A stretch of DNA of 64,000 bases from Galerina marginata (GCA_023014335.1 JAECYW010000020.1:992001-1056000), one strand, 5' to 3'. Numbered from the stretch's first letter, positions 1-11,328 are shown. Numbers and translations: made by a program. The notes: generated by a model from the sequence alone, not told the origin.

Positions 1-270
1 AGCTACCGGTGAGGTTGACCCGGCTCTCGTTAAGCCACTCGCCGTGAGCTGGACGCGAGTTAAGAACGATGACGTTTTCGAGGAGGCGAAAACTTATGTG
101 TAGGATGATGTCCCCGCCAGACCCGAGCAAGTCGATCCATGTCGATGCGGTGGTGGGGTCGAGGTTCAGAATGGAAGATCTAAACATGACGATCCCGTCC
201 GTTTTAACAGGTTCGTCGAAATTGATTGTTCTGCTGAGAGGGATTTGGTAGAAGCCGACGGACGGAGCAA
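1..270 (-). CDS. Galectin, partial (runs off the left edge)
   Basis: The minus strand has an open frame from about 270 down to base 1 whose translation resembles fungal galectins (beta-galactoside-binding lectins of mushrooms). The visible part includes the strand pattern IILHISFR, then ENVIVLNSR, then EWLNESR. These supply the His, Arg, Asn, Trp, Glu and Arg residues that form the galectin sugar-binding site. Only about 85-90 residues are in the window, against roughly 150 for the family, so the C-terminal part lies outside. The N-terminal exon was not resolved: the frame stays open upstream as far as a TAG near 334 without a clear ATG, so a short first exon joined at an AG between about 260 and 330 is likely. 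The family is known for glycan binding in fruiting bodies and in defence against animals; that role is inferred here. No signal peptide is visible, which is normal for galectins. Confidence 0.8.
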
Positions 271-339
271 TTCTCCCAGGCGATTGGATTTCTACCAAGA
301 GTTGACTACTTATCCGTGAATGATATTGCTAGAACACAC

Positions 340-2650
340 CATTTCTTTCGCTTGTACCCGGAAAGTGAGCATGGAAATCACCTGTCACTGCCGTGAAGAA
401 CCCCCCGCCGATGGATGTGGATCGAGAGCCCGAAAACATTGCAGTCGAGCAGCAGTAAATAGATGACAGAACTCAGTACACCTTGCGGTGTTGTTATCGA
501 TTGTTATACCTTAATCGATGATCTGCGATTAATGTTACTGGAAATGGCCCGAGGTTAATATGTTCCCATGCTCTCGTCGACTGGAGCAAAAGCTCAATTG
601 GGGTATGAAAATCAACTTCTATTTTTGGCCTATTTCGCGGCCATTCTAGTTGGAATTCACGCGAATTGACTGTTTCCTAGTCAGCCTACGCCTATATATA
701 TCGACTTTGGCGGGAAGTCCTGATCCTGAGGTTAGCTTGCCAGTAATAAAGGTGTCTTGAACAGCTGCGAGTTTAAGCCAATCGAAGACCGCAGGTAAAG
801 AAACCCGAGATAGAGAAGACCCAGTCAAACGATGAAAAAAATAACGCCAGGCTCTCCCATATGTACCGCTGTCGCACGTTGAAAAGGCAACGACATGTAT
901 TCAGCGGGTTGACGCTCTCGTATACACAACTGACCGCTTCAGCATCGGACTCAGCAGTCCAAGTATACTTGTTAGCTCCTTGGCTGCCCGATTCTGGTTG
1001 GATTGAGCGGGGTATGGACAGAGTGACAAAAACATAGGTCAAACATGAAAGAAAGTAAGCCAAAACTCACGGGACGGATTGAACGGAAGAATTGTAGCGT
1101 GTTTTCCCAATTGTAACACTATTCAGGGCCAAAAACTTATCAGAGAGCAGTCAGTTCTGTTGGTGATAGATGCAGATGGAGCGTGCCCTGAATGCTTGGC
1201 GCGGGAGCTTAAGCCGTACGGTAGGAGGGAAATCGCGCTCTCTTCCAGCAACAAAAACGACTTTGTTATATGTAAGGTCGAGCCAGGTCAAGGCCACCAT
1301 ATCAATGGAGAAATCGGTCGAGAATCCCCCATATCAACCACAAGAAGTCGGAACGCCTGTTCGAAATTAACACCAGACACGCTTACCTGGTGGCCCACAA
1401 ACAGCCAAACAAGACTGGCTTCAAACAAGAGCCGCTGGTACTTGTGGGTGCTCAGTATCGTTTCTTAAACAAGCAGGTACGGCGAATAACATCGAGCATT
1501 CAAGCAAAGATCGGCTCGTCGACGTCGTCGAGGAGGCTGCCTGCGGAGATTGCCAATGGGCCTGTCGATGGACGAATCGTATCCGTTTTACGATCTTTTC
1601 CAGAGGGTGCACGGAGCCATAAGGTGTCCTGAAGAGAACAGCGAGAATGCCGTAGAGGAGAACGTTGTCCGCGCTGGTCGATGTAGGAGATGTCGAGCGC
1701 GCTGTTGATGGCAGCGATCAAGAGATATCGTAAGCACGGTTCCCACAAGCTATTTTTAGCAAAGATGTCTTTGCTCCTGACTTTCCTTCAGGTTTTCCTT
1801 CGTCCCTTCCATCACGGGCTCTGGAGAAAGTGGACGTCTCAGGTTCTACATCGCAGTCGTTTTCAAATGTGGCTACGCCCCCGCCTCCTGGCTACACAAC
1901 CGCCTTCGCTTCCTGGTGTCCGCCTGTTGTCTCGAAGCCACCTCGGCTCATCTGATAAGCTACACGCAGGATCAGTGTAGGAATGATCTCGCCACAACGT
2001 TTAGAAGATAACAATTTTGAAATCTGGATCTGTGACGTGTTGGCGATGTATATTCCTTCAGCCATTTCCTGCGTGTGCGAAGAGCCACTCGATTACATAC
2101 TCGAGTACATCTGATCGCCGTGCATTTTGATTCTCTCTCTCCCCATCGAAGTCGCTTTGCCTCACATCACTCAGATAAACATACGATCACTTCACCCAGC
2201 TCAATATTGTACCTGAAGTTAACAGGTATACTCTTCAGGAACCTGTCTTTCAATATCGAAAGGAGATTCATCACCAGTTTTATGGCCTTTGTGGCTTTAG
2301 ATTCGTACTTTCCATTAAGCCCTATAGGCAAAATCGAGGAACCTGCCCGCAGGGCTCATACCCGGATGGGGCGTTCATTGTCTCTCCAGTGCGATTAACT
2401 TTCGTTCTATGGTCAATGTCACTCTTAGCTCTCCCCGTTCTTGTTGTTCCTTACTCTGCTAAATTGCGCTCTCGATGACATGGATGTGCTCAGTGTAAGG
2501 CCCGCTTCCCGCTGCCCTTCTCATCCTCCTGTGCGTATATTATTTCGTCATACGTGCGCACGCCATTGACTTGTTTACCATCATTCTTCAGCTCCGTTCT
2601 CAATCGCCTTCTGGCTATTGAATCGCCCGCCTGATTATGCCATACGACCT
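340..2650. other. Intergenic or decayed sequence without a resolvable gene
   Basis: No convincing gene was found. On the minus strand, around 1500-1750, there are coding-like pieces (for example a hydrophobic stretch NVLLYGILAVLF followed by a basic, His-rich stretch) in frames that do not join cleanly. They may be exons of an unresolved or decayed gene. Nothing else in this stretch could be supported. Confidence 0.3.
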
Positions 2651-3691
2651 CCTCGAATATTCGCTGATGCGTGCGTCATTTCTGATTTCACGCAAGTTGT
2701 ACTAATCTATTCCAGTTAAGACCCTCAAGTCGTAAGTCGTACTTTGTATTATGTTGTTTAATTTTCGTCTTCACCAGTGCGACAAAGTGGACAAAAATAT
2801 CGCCATTGGTGACATCCCTGCCACTAAACATCAGGTGAGGCAAACGACAATCTGGGGTCAGAGAAGTCATACCCACACCTGCCGATGGGACCGTGCCATG
2901 TTTCGAGATTAGAAGATTGGACGGAGGCAAAGTGGTTTGGCTGCGAAGGCCATATAGCTACATACGAGTAGGAAATCTTTAGTCACCGGCCAACTTCCAA
3001 CCGTCATCCGTGCTGTCGTTACCAAAATAACATCCGCAAGTTTATGTCCCGTTATGCCCACTCATGAAGAAAATAGAATGGCAGATCAAGGAACGTAACG
3101 AAATTTTCAGGAGATCTGCGAAACAATCGATTCATTTCTATTTTAAAGATACCCGACATACCGAGGGTCAAATGTTTAGGCGAGCTAGATCAGAATGTGT
3201 CGAGAAAGTCAAGTTTATGGTAAATTTTCCTAAAAGGAAGAACGAGAGGCACTTGTGTTGTCTCGCGGTTCGGCTATCCACGCAGCCAGAGGGTGTTTGA
3301 TCGTCTTATATGTTCCTTGGATCTCGCATACTGATGACAAGAGTAATGTATGGATCATTGAACCGGTCAAAGACAGTTTGAATGTAGGTAGTAAGAAGTA
3401 CTCTCGGTACTGACTGAAGACAATGGGTCGAACAAACTTGCATGCTCAAATTTACCCCCTTCCTGAGTACCTTATGACCTCCTTTGCATCTTCTTTCGGA
3501 GACCGGCAGATTTTGGGCTACTTCCACTCGCGTCTACGATTTTCATGGTCCAATTGTGGGACTCAGGCATGTTCCGACGACTCAGGCATGTTCCGACACC
3601 TGCTATAGGATATTGGGCAATGTCTTTGCTGCGTCGTATTGCCACGGGATATTATATTACCCTAAGTTTAAATTGGTCATCTTCCAGGACA

Positions 3692-3697
3692 TATAAA
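3692..3697 (+). promoter_or_regulatory. TATA box of small-protein gene copy 1
   Basis: TATAAA sits in a context (GGACATATAAA) that is retained in all three tandem copies, about 150 bp before each start codon. Its conservation in otherwise diverged flanks supports function. Confidence 0.65.
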
Positions 3698-3842
3698 GGA
3701 TGCATACTAGGTGGTGCATTCATTATCGAAATCCCCCATTTCGATACTTATTCCAGAACTACTTGTAAACCTCATCCTCTTTCTCCGCCTTATGGTCGGC
3801 TGATTTCTCTTCTTTAGAGTAACACAGCAATCTTCGACAAAC

Positions 3843-4177
3843 ATGTCATCCGAAACTACTCAAAGTATGGGTTAATTATTCCCAACGCCTATCTACATTT
3901 CTAACCACGTTTTATAGCTCCTCGATCTCGCACTTGGTGGCTCTATATTGAAAACCAGAACACAGTCCCTGTTATCATTATTATACCGAACGGCACGAGG
4001 CAAACCCTCGCAGCAGGCGCAATATATAGTTCCTATACGAACGGAGTCCATCACGTTGCTGCACCTGGGACCCCGGATGTCACTTACTTCAAGGTCCATT
4101 ACACCGATCTCAGTGACATGCGAACCGAGCAGGGTCCGCTTAATGGTCTCTTCACGGTCAAGATCGAAATGAGGTGA
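3843..4177 (+). CDS. Small protein of unknown function, copy 1
   Basis: This two-exon gene (3843-3864 and 3918-4177) has a 53-nt GT-AG intron and encodes 93 residues. The same gene structure and splice phase occur in two further copies at 8142 and 14060, which is the main evidence that it is real. The protein has no signal peptide or membrane segment. It starts MSSETTQ, then has an aromatic-rich core (TWWLYIENQN), a Gly/Tyr-rich middle (GVHHVAAPGTPDVTYFKVHY) and a strongly conserved C-terminus (EQGPLNGLFTV.. then EMR). Alternating hydrophobic residues suggest a small all-beta protein, possibly a binding or lectin-like fold, but I do not recognise the family. Most differences between copies fall in the middle loop around residues 25-45, while the last 45 residues are nearly constant. 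A TATA box lies about 150 bp upstream. Confidence 0.75.
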
Positions 4178-7100
4178 ACGTGTGTCGAATTACTGCCGGT
4201 GTGTTATCCCAGTCCTTGCCTAAGGAAGTTCGCTGAAATAATTTGTCAGTGTAACAATTATAAGGATGAATCGGATGACAATTATCGACCCTTTATTAGT
4301 TTTGATGTAGAGTACCAGTACAGACCTTATCAGAATTGATCACAAGTTGCACGACATATGATTGGACTACTCAAATTTCTGATGTGGGGTGTGTATTTGG
4401 CCCGTCCATTTAATGAGAGTGTGATGGTCCAATTTTTGTCGGTTGGACATCCCTGTGTAGTCGAGTATGAATTATTATTCTGTGAAATAAAGTGTGCTCT
4501 CATGGGCTGGATATTCGAATTATTAAAAGAGGATGACGATGGAGTATGAGTTCAGACAGGATGGTTTTAAGTTTAAGACAGGATTAATCAGGTATGACCG
4601 AATGCGCCGTGCAGGTCATTCTTTCCCCAGAACTTGTCGCTTTCGAATATTTGCGTGACATCGTTGTGCGGTTACATGTAGATGGCTGCCAGCAGGATAA
4701 TAAGCTTGGTTATTATATTGCGCCGTCCTTTCCCGGCAATGCCACTACCACGCCGAGGTTTCTTCAAGGGCGAGATTTAAAGGGCGCTTCGGCATTTGCC
4801 CTCGTGACCATGCTCTCAGGGTCCGTGCGAAGACTGATGGTTTCTTTCTTCCTCTTTCCCCCATGTTGCGTCTGCTCATTACGCGTTGTCGCCGTTCTAC
4901 TGCTGGTTATCGCGACTCTATTTGTGGATATGACCAGACTACGTTTTCTATGGGCTAATATCTTGGTTGACGCGTACTGCTAGACTGGTGGAAGCTGCAT
5001 ACTTGAGGTTCAAAGCGGTTACCTGCAAGGTTCTGAAAGCATTCCCGATGCGCTGTAGCGTGTTTAGCGTATTTAGATATCGATTAGTTCGTCCTTTAGT
5101 GGAACTGTTCTCGGTAAAAGTGCGTCTCTAAGTTACATCTTCTCTGAACCTACCCCGACTTCAACCTTGCGCCAATAGTTCCTATCAATGGTAGTATTGT
5201 GATATAGCGACACTTGTGAACGTCTCGGTACGTTGCTCCCCTCCTGGCCTCACGACTTGGCACTGAAATTTCCTGCCAGCGTACTCGCTTTGCTTCCTAT
5301 CTTCGGAAAGGGGCTCAAGGAAGAGGGCCGATTTACAGAGACGATTCTCCCCCGCCTTCGAATTCGAAAGTCGTATGCGCTGATTTCTTCCACCTCCCGC
5401 CCTTCCGCCGCATGGAGGCGCTATTATAGGATTGCGTCGTGCGATTTCTGAAAGCCCCCCCAAGCTCCTTCTTTCGGGGCTGGTTTTCCTGTCTTTAATT
5501 CTGTCTTTCCGTGCTAGCAGCATATGTCGTCAACCTTCCTTGCCACCTACTAATTTCTGCCGAGCCGTTGATTAGCTTCGTTCATCGTTATTCGTCGCAG
5601 GCGCACGACCACAGAACGCCATGCTGCCCTTCGCTCCTTCACTAACGCTGGCGTTGGCACCATCATGGTCGTACTGTAAGGATACTTGTGCTTGGTCTTC
5701 ATCATCCTCCGTGCGTACGCAGCCGCTGGCATCTAGACGCCATTTGGTATCAACCACTCTAAGTCTCGATGTCGACGCTTAACTCTACCTCAACATCTTC
5801 ACTAAGTGCCACGTCCCGCGCCAGGTTCGATTCAGAGGAGCTCGAATCAGACTTTATATCCACCTCTGCAGCTGGGCAGGTTTTCTTGATGATAATTTGA
5901 CCACGCGTCCTCCAACCAGGATTGAATTTTGAGGAGAACCTTGAGCCCGGTACGGAGGTGCCTCCCGCGCCTTCTCCACGTCCACGTCTCTCCTCTGCTT
6001 GAGGCAGGGCGGGCAAATATTTCCCATAGCCGCCCTTCTTTGAAGTCGTAATGTGCGTTATTTTCCCTGCTGACGAGACTGGTTGGAAATGTGCTGAGAT
6101 TTAAATATCGGGCGTCGTCTATGCGTTTCCATTGAGGTCTAGCACGGCGCGATTTTCTGGGATAAATGGGGAGTCCGATTGTTCATGTTATTTCAGTCCT
6201 TTGTCTTACGGGCTCTTCCTTGTGCTTCCAGGGTGTACATGCGTGGGTCGCAATAGCGATCGATTAAAAGTTATTCTTGTGCTTGCCCTTTCACGGCGCG
6301 TGCGTCAGTTCTTGTTTCACCAAGTATGAGTTATACTAATCTAGTCCTTTGAAGTCACGATGCCCGTCACTTAGATGTCCCTTAAGTTATCCAATCGCCC
6401 CAGTTACACGGTGTGGCCAGCACCACGACAAAATCCACCTTGCCAGCCTTCGGTCAAGCATTCACTTCCTCTAATACCGCGAGCTATCTTAACTCTATCA
6501 TTTTGATTTCTTCAGTTCCATTTTCGTTGGTCTTGTGCCTATTGAATAACCTCCTTATCTAGTCTGACACCGGATCCGCCGTTCCTGGCTTTTCCAAACC
6601 GAAATACATATGCCATTGTGACGCCAATTCATACCCTTTCTCAAACGTTGTTTTAAAGGAGCTATCACAGCGCATTTCATCGGTTTTAGCAAGGTTTTTT
6701 CATGATACCGTGGTCACAAGTTAGAACCTCAAGTTCGTAACTCCTGCCATGTATTTCTGTTGGTTTTCGTCCCCACAGGTGCGGTAAAGTGGACGAAGAT
6801 ATCGCGACTGACGACATCCCGTGCCACAAAATATCAGGTGGTGCAAACGACGAATGTGCGTCAGAGAATTCATACCCACACATGCCGGTGAAGCAACGGT
6901 GAAGGTGCCTTGTTTCGAAACGAAGCAAATTGGACGGACGAAAAGCGGTTTCGCTGCGAAGGTTCCATCGAACTACGTAAATCCATGTCTCTAATGGGTG
7001 GTAAGTCACACTGTCTCTGTTCTTTAAGTTCGGCTCGCCTTAACTCTCAACCGCGACACAAATTGAACGTAGAATTTCAAAAGTCAGAAGGTTCAATAGA

Positions 7101-8141
7101 CATGTCCGTTGAGCGGGAACAATGGCAGCGTGGTTAGTAATCTTAAGAAAAAGACGTAGTATCGACTAGTCTTAGTGCTCACCTGATAGGTTTTTCGTTG
7201 ATCAATGTTAGGCACAGCGCAGGTGATGAATTTTTTAGAGGGATAAAATTTAAAGGCATCGGTTGTAAAACTACAGCTTGTCAAGGAAGAGTGAATCATG
7301 GGAAACTAAGCGGGTGGGAAATCTTTGCTTGCCGGCCGACTTCACTCGACTATCATCCGTGCTGTCGTTACCGAAATAACTTCCCCCAGTTTAGTTCCCG
7401 ACATCCTCGCCCATTAAGAAAATAGGACCGCAGATCAAGGAACGTAACAAAATTTTAAGAAAGAGAGGTGCAAAAAATAGATCTTCTTATAATATCCTTT
7501 AAACATACTCAAGGTCAAATTTTCGGGACATTCCTTCGGCCGAACCACGCTAGAACAAAATTTCTCCGAAAAGTTAAGGTTATGCGCCCCATTTCCTCTT
7601 TAACGAAGAACGAGAGACTCTTGGGAGTGTCGCAACTCGGTTATTCATACAGCCGGAGGTCGTTTGACCCATGTTCCTTAGTTCTCGTAAATCGTAACTG
7701 ACAAAAGTGATGTATAAATCGCATAACTGATCAAAGACAACCAGAATGTAAGAAAATTAGGCAGTAGGAAGCATGCTCGGAGTTAGCTGAAGACCGAAAA
7801 TGGGTCGAAATATTTGCATGCGCAAATCTATCCCCTTTCCTAATTACTCTTCCAGGACCTTTCTAAGGCCGACACTATTGTAGGTTAATTCTACTCTCGC
7901 CTATGTTTCTTCGTGTCCCATGCTGCGCCGTATTTCCACAGGGAATCCATTACCTCTAGGTCTAAATTTGGCGTCTTTCAGGACATATAAAAGACGCATC
8001 CTGTGTGGTGCTTTCATTATCGAAATCCTCCAGTTCGATACTTACTCCAGAACCAAGCTTGTAAACCTCATCCTCTTTCTCCGCCTTTTTATGGTCGGCT
8101 GATTTCTTATTTTTAAAGCTACACAGCAACCTTGGACAAAT
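4178..8141. other. Flanks of the tandem segments, no supported gene
   Basis: This contains the 3' flank of copy 1 and the 5' flank of copy 2. Short open frames, for example one of 85 codons on the minus strand at 5759-6016 with an acidic Ser-rich tail, have no counterpart in the other copies and are not supported. The stretch at about 6770-6960 is a shared block whose minus-strand frames are coding-like but inconsistent between copies. Confidence 0.4.
7986..7992 (+). promoter_or_regulatory. TATA box of small-protein gene copy 2
   Basis: TATAAAA occurs in the same conserved GGACATATAAA context as copies 1 and 3, about 150 bp upstream of the start codon. Confidence 0.65.
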
Positions 8142-8488
8142 ATGTCTTCCGAAACTACCCAAAGTATGTGTTCAATATTATTGTTCAATGCATACTTGCA
8201 TATCTAACCACTTTCTCAACGTGTACAGCTCCTCGATCTCGCACTTGGTGGCTTTATATTGAAAACCAGAACCCAGTCCCTGTTATTGTCATTACACCGA
8301 ACGGCACGAGAACAAACCTCGCGGCAGGCGCAACGTATAATTCCTATACGAACGGAATCCACCACGTTGCTGCACCTGGGACCCCGGATGTTACTTACTT
8401 CAAGGTCCACTACGAAGACCTCAGTAACATGTCCACCGAGCAAGGTCCGCTCAATGGCCTCTTCACGGTCAAGGTCGAAATGAGGTGA
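8142..8488 (+). CDS. Small protein of unknown function, copy 2
   Basis: Exons 8142-8163 and 8229-8488 are separated by a 65-nt GT-AG intron (GTATGT donor) and encode 93 residues, the same length and splice phase as copies 1 and 3. The first exon MSSETTQ is identical to copy 1. Copy 2 differs from copy 1 mainly in the middle loop (PNGTRTNLAAG against PNGTRQTLAAG) and just before the conserved tail (HYEDLSNMSTEQG against HYTDLSDMRTEQG). Frame and length are maintained despite diverged intron and flanks, which suggests that the protein is under selection. No known domain is recognised. Confidence 0.75.
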
Positions 8489-9515
8489 ACATGTGTCGAA
8501 TAACTGCCGGTATGTTATCCCAGTCCTTGCCTAAGGAGGTTGGCTGAATAATTTTCTAAGTCTAGCAATTGAAAGGATGAATCGAATGACAATTATCGAG
8601 CCTTTATTAGTTTTGATGTACAACTACAGATTTTATCAGAATTGATTCCAAGTTGCACGACATACTAGTATGAGTGCAGACTAAGCGAGTTTCTGCCTAT
8701 TTGGCCCCCTTACTCGAGTATTTAATAAAAGCGCGGCGGTCCAATTCTGATTGGCTGCAAAATCAAATCAGAAACAGTAAAGACATGAGCTCAGCCAGGA
8801 TGTTTTCAGATCAGACCGACTCTGGTAAAACTGAACGCATAGACGGAATATTCTTTCCCAAGAACATCACTTTCGAATCCTTGCATGACTTCCATGCAAC
8901 TTCCATGACCGTGAAATAATTGTGAGGCTAATTGTATTGGCCGCTAGTAGTCTCGTTTGTGCGGTATCGACGAGTGTAGCGGCATTAATTAAACGCAAGA
9001 GCAGAAAGTGCCTTGATCTCTGCTCTTATATGCACCGAAATGTAAGCACGGCGAGTCCTGCCGTTGTTTCGAGACGAAGGCGGGACAGAAAGTTTTTGGG
9101 GACCACCTACTCAGAGCGCATGAAGGAGTGCAATGGTATGTCATTTGCTTTATGAGAATTGCTGATCAGGCGAGGACTCCGCCGAAGCAGGAATTCAAAG
9201 GCGCTTGGTGGCAGGGACGAAAATTCAAACGGAAAGAGATTCGTGGGAGCTGAGCGCTGAGCGCTGATGATGGACGCGATCGCAGGGTCCGTGCGAAGAC
9301 CCCATCAATTTCCTTTCTTCCTTTTTCCCCCCACCGTGCTCAACGTCGCGCCGTCGCTGCTTTGCTCGTTTCGCGCTGTCGTTTCTCCACTGCTGATTAT
9401 CGTGACTGTTTTCCTGGAGTTGAGCAGATCATGTAGCATTCCATGGGCCTCTATACCTTGGTTGGACGCGTAATACGGGATTTGGCACTGGCGTAGGTCG
9501 CATGTGAGGTGAATG
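8489..9515. other. 3' flank of copy 2, no supported gene
   Basis: This matches the 3' flank of copy 1 in patches, notably 9280-9475 with 4810-4985. Short frames are present but not conserved as protein. Confidence 0.4.
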
Positions 9516-9524
9516 TTTATTTTT
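9516..9524. repeat. Left target-site duplication of the 9525 element
   Basis: TTTATTTTT is identical to 11320-11328 on the other side of the element. Confidence 0.8.
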
Positions 9525-9539
9525 GGGCACAAGAAAATT

Positions 9540-9675
9540 ACCGTGTATTACCGAGCACAGCCGTGCACGGCTTACCGTGCATCAGCCAGTACCGTGCACT
9601 ACCGAGCACTGTCTGGGCTTTCAGGTGGGTCGTACCGTGCATTACCGTGCATTACAGAGTTGGCTACCGTGCAAT
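9540..9675. repeat. CCGTGCA cluster, left end
   Basis: Six copies of CCGTGCA, most within TACCGTGCA, plus related ACCGAGCAC units, are irregularly spaced. The same motif recurs at the element's middle and right end. Confidence 0.8.
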
Positions 9676-9739
9676 GATAAAAGAAGTACATTTCAGTCCG
9701 TCAATCTAAACTACAAGCAGTAAAGTAATTAAGTGGCCT

Positions 9740-10330
9740 TTTGCTTTTTGATTGGGCGAGGTTTCGGTGCGGGTTTCGGTGTGACTGGTTGTTCGACGGA
9801 GGGAGTATATTGTATGAAGTCTGGACCTTGCTATAATTATGGTCAGGACACTGTTATCATCTCAGATTATGTAGGCAAAGTCCTACCTGAATATTGTCTT
9901 TGTCAAATGAATGATCGACCTTATTCCACTCGTACGGGATCTTGGATCAGTTATCCTGGTGATGTCCGACATCCAAACCCCACTGATAAAAACCTGCAAT
10001 GCCATCGACCAAGCGTGAAGGGGTACCTGTAAATTGAACCTCCCAAGCTCGTTCGAGAACTTTCTGCCAGCTGAATTTCTCTGTCTTAGGATCAAAATTT
10101 AGAGAATGAGCAATATAAAGTGTATATGTGTGAGCAATGGGCAAGTATTCAAGCCAGGACAATCAGAGTTCGGAGAGTGATGTGGACATCGAACCAGTTG
10201 GCAATTCGGGCACGGTCGAGGACTGAGATAAAGCCGACGTACGGAACCAGGGTACTGTGCAGTGGATTTTTCGTGCCTTTGAGCCACAATTTTGCGAATC
10301 CCCACCCGTGCACAACTATGACCTGGCCGT
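9740..10330 (-). pseudogene. Decayed coding remnant inside the 9525 element
   Basis: The minus strand keeps protein-like sequence broken by stops and a frame change. One frame runs from about 10330 to a TGA at 10149-10151 (NPLHSTLVPYVGFISVLDRA, then ANWFDVHITLRTLIVLA). The neighbouring frame continues without a gap (EYLPIAHTYTLYIAHSLNFD, then WQKVLERAWEVQFTG, then GIAGFYQWGLDVGHHQDN) to a TGA. Coding-like sequence resumes in the same frame after it (SKIPYEWNKVDHSFDKDNIQ), followed by a possible 37-nt GT-AG intron and another short exon. At least one frameshift and one nonsense codon are visible. The product is not recognised. It could be an element-encoded protein or a captured host fragment. 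Confidence 0.55.
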
Positions 10331-10450
10331 GCAGTTTCCCGTCTCTACCGTGCGCGGAAGTGCAGTGCAGTGCATTAACGCGCAGTACCGTGCGCTGCCG
10401 TGCAAGGGCCGTGCAGGTACCGTGCAGTCCCGTGAAGTCCCGTGCAGGTT
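10305..10450. repeat. CCGTGCA cluster, middle of the element
   Basis: About six CCGTGCA copies plus variants (ACCGTGCG, CCGTGAAG) occur in roughly 150 bp. A subterminal-type array in the middle of an element suggests a compound or rearranged structure. Confidence 0.75.
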
Positions 10451-11199
10451 CCGTGTAAGTGCTTAATTGAGCTCTGTATTCTAATTTCTACAGCTGAAAT
10501 TTATAAAGAACATTGGGATTGGAATTCTACGCCATACAAGCGCTCGTTTCGCTCGTTATTGGCACATTGTTACCAAATTTAGCCAACTACCAAATTAGAG
10601 CCCAACCCCTGTATTATTTATGAAAATCATGTTTACCTGACTATATACATGTAAAATATTTGTTCCCCTCTTAAACACCTTTCGGATGAGTCCCAAATCT
10701 CCCTCGTAGGTCAAAAATTGATCCCAGAAAATAAGATTGACGCCCATATTGGACGGTCCGGTGACCCGGGGCGACGGCTAGGAAGCCAGTAAGATAATTT
10801 CCAATGCAACCCGAGTCCGACGGTCATTATTTTTGGTATATGAGATCTAATAGGTCTATTCTACATATTTACCGTGTTTCATATAATACTGGTTCGCAGG
10901 GGATGAGCTATGATACAAATTAGCGAGGACAGTTTCAAAGTCACACGGTACAACACTTTTGCCACACGTGATCTTGTGGCAAAACGGTTGCCACGCGGGA
11001 TCACTGCTCTGCAACAAGACTGAATGCCTTCAGAAGCATTCATTTATTAGTTTAACGTGTTCTAAATAATTTCTAGCTATATGATAAATGAATACTGGCA
11101 ACTTCCCCTCCGAAAGTTTATCTCAAAAGAGCTGCTGCAGTTTGCGCGCAAGATTTTTTGAGCGCGACAGCAGGAGGAACGTGTGGGAAACCGCTCCAC

Positions 11200-11300
11200 T
11201 GTACCGTGCAGCTTGGGCAACTAACGTGCACTTACCACAGAAACCGTGCAATTACCGTGAAATCATGCACGGTGGCTGCACGGTTGTGTTCGGTAGCGCA
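11200..11300. repeat. CCGTGCA cluster, right end
   Basis: There are two forward CCGTGCA copies and two inverted TGCACGG copies plus a GCACGGTA, the inverted ones nearest the terminus, as expected for symmetrical subterminal sites. Confidence 0.75.
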
Positions 11301-11319
11301 CGGTAATTTCCAATTGCCC

Positions 11320-11328
11320 TTTATTTTT
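11320..11328. repeat. Right target-site duplication of the 9525 element
   Basis: TTTATTTTT directly follows the right inverted repeat and matches 9516-9524. Confidence 0.8.

Larger units (their letters stand above)
2660..5000 (+). repeat. Tandem segment, copy 1 of 3
   Basis: This is the first of three diverged copies of one segment. Recognisable shared blocks are an upstream block near 2780-2930 (matches 6770-6960 and 12670-12860), a block near 3000-3100 (matches 7360-7450 and 13280-13370), the TATA box and gene at 3692-4177, and a downstream block at 4810-4980 that matches 9280-9475. Gene start to gene start is 4299 bp from copy 1 to copy 2 and 5918 bp from copy 2 to copy 3, the latter enlarged by a transposon. 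Divergence and indels show that the duplication is old. Boundaries are approximate. Confidence 0.75.
5560..9515 (+). repeat. Tandem segment, copy 2 of 3
   Basis: The second copy aligns with copy 3 from about 5980-6110 (matches 11570-11900) through the gene at 8142-8488 and its 3' flank. It shares a long upstream region with copy 3 (for example 6565-6690 with 12480-12615) that is much less clear in copy 1, so copies 2 and 3 are probably the closer pair upstream. The right edge abuts the target duplication of the 9525 transposon. Confidence 0.7.
9525..11319. mobile_element. 1.8-kb TIR DNA transposon with CCGTGCA motif clusters
   Basis: The ends form imperfect terminal inverted repeats: about 47 bp at 9525-9571 and 11273-11319, both starting GGGCA and sharing GAAATTACCGTG or close variants. 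The element is flanked by an exact 9-bp direct repeat, TTTATTTTT (9516-9524 and 11320-11328), as expected for a target-site duplication. The heptamer CCGTGCA or its complement occurs in three clusters: 9540-9675, 10305-10450 and 11200-11300. Arrays like this near element ends are typical transposase-binding subterminal repeats. A 9-bp duplication fits Mutator-like or related superfamilies, and an 8-bp reading (hAT or KDZ type) is possible because the flank is T-rich. No transposase is recognisable, so this is probably non-autonomous. It separates tandem copies 2 and 3. Confidence 0.85.

Noticed and set aside
5759..6016. Minus-strand 85-codon frame with an acidic Ser-rich tail
   Set aside because: The aligned region of tandem copy 3 does not maintain the frame.
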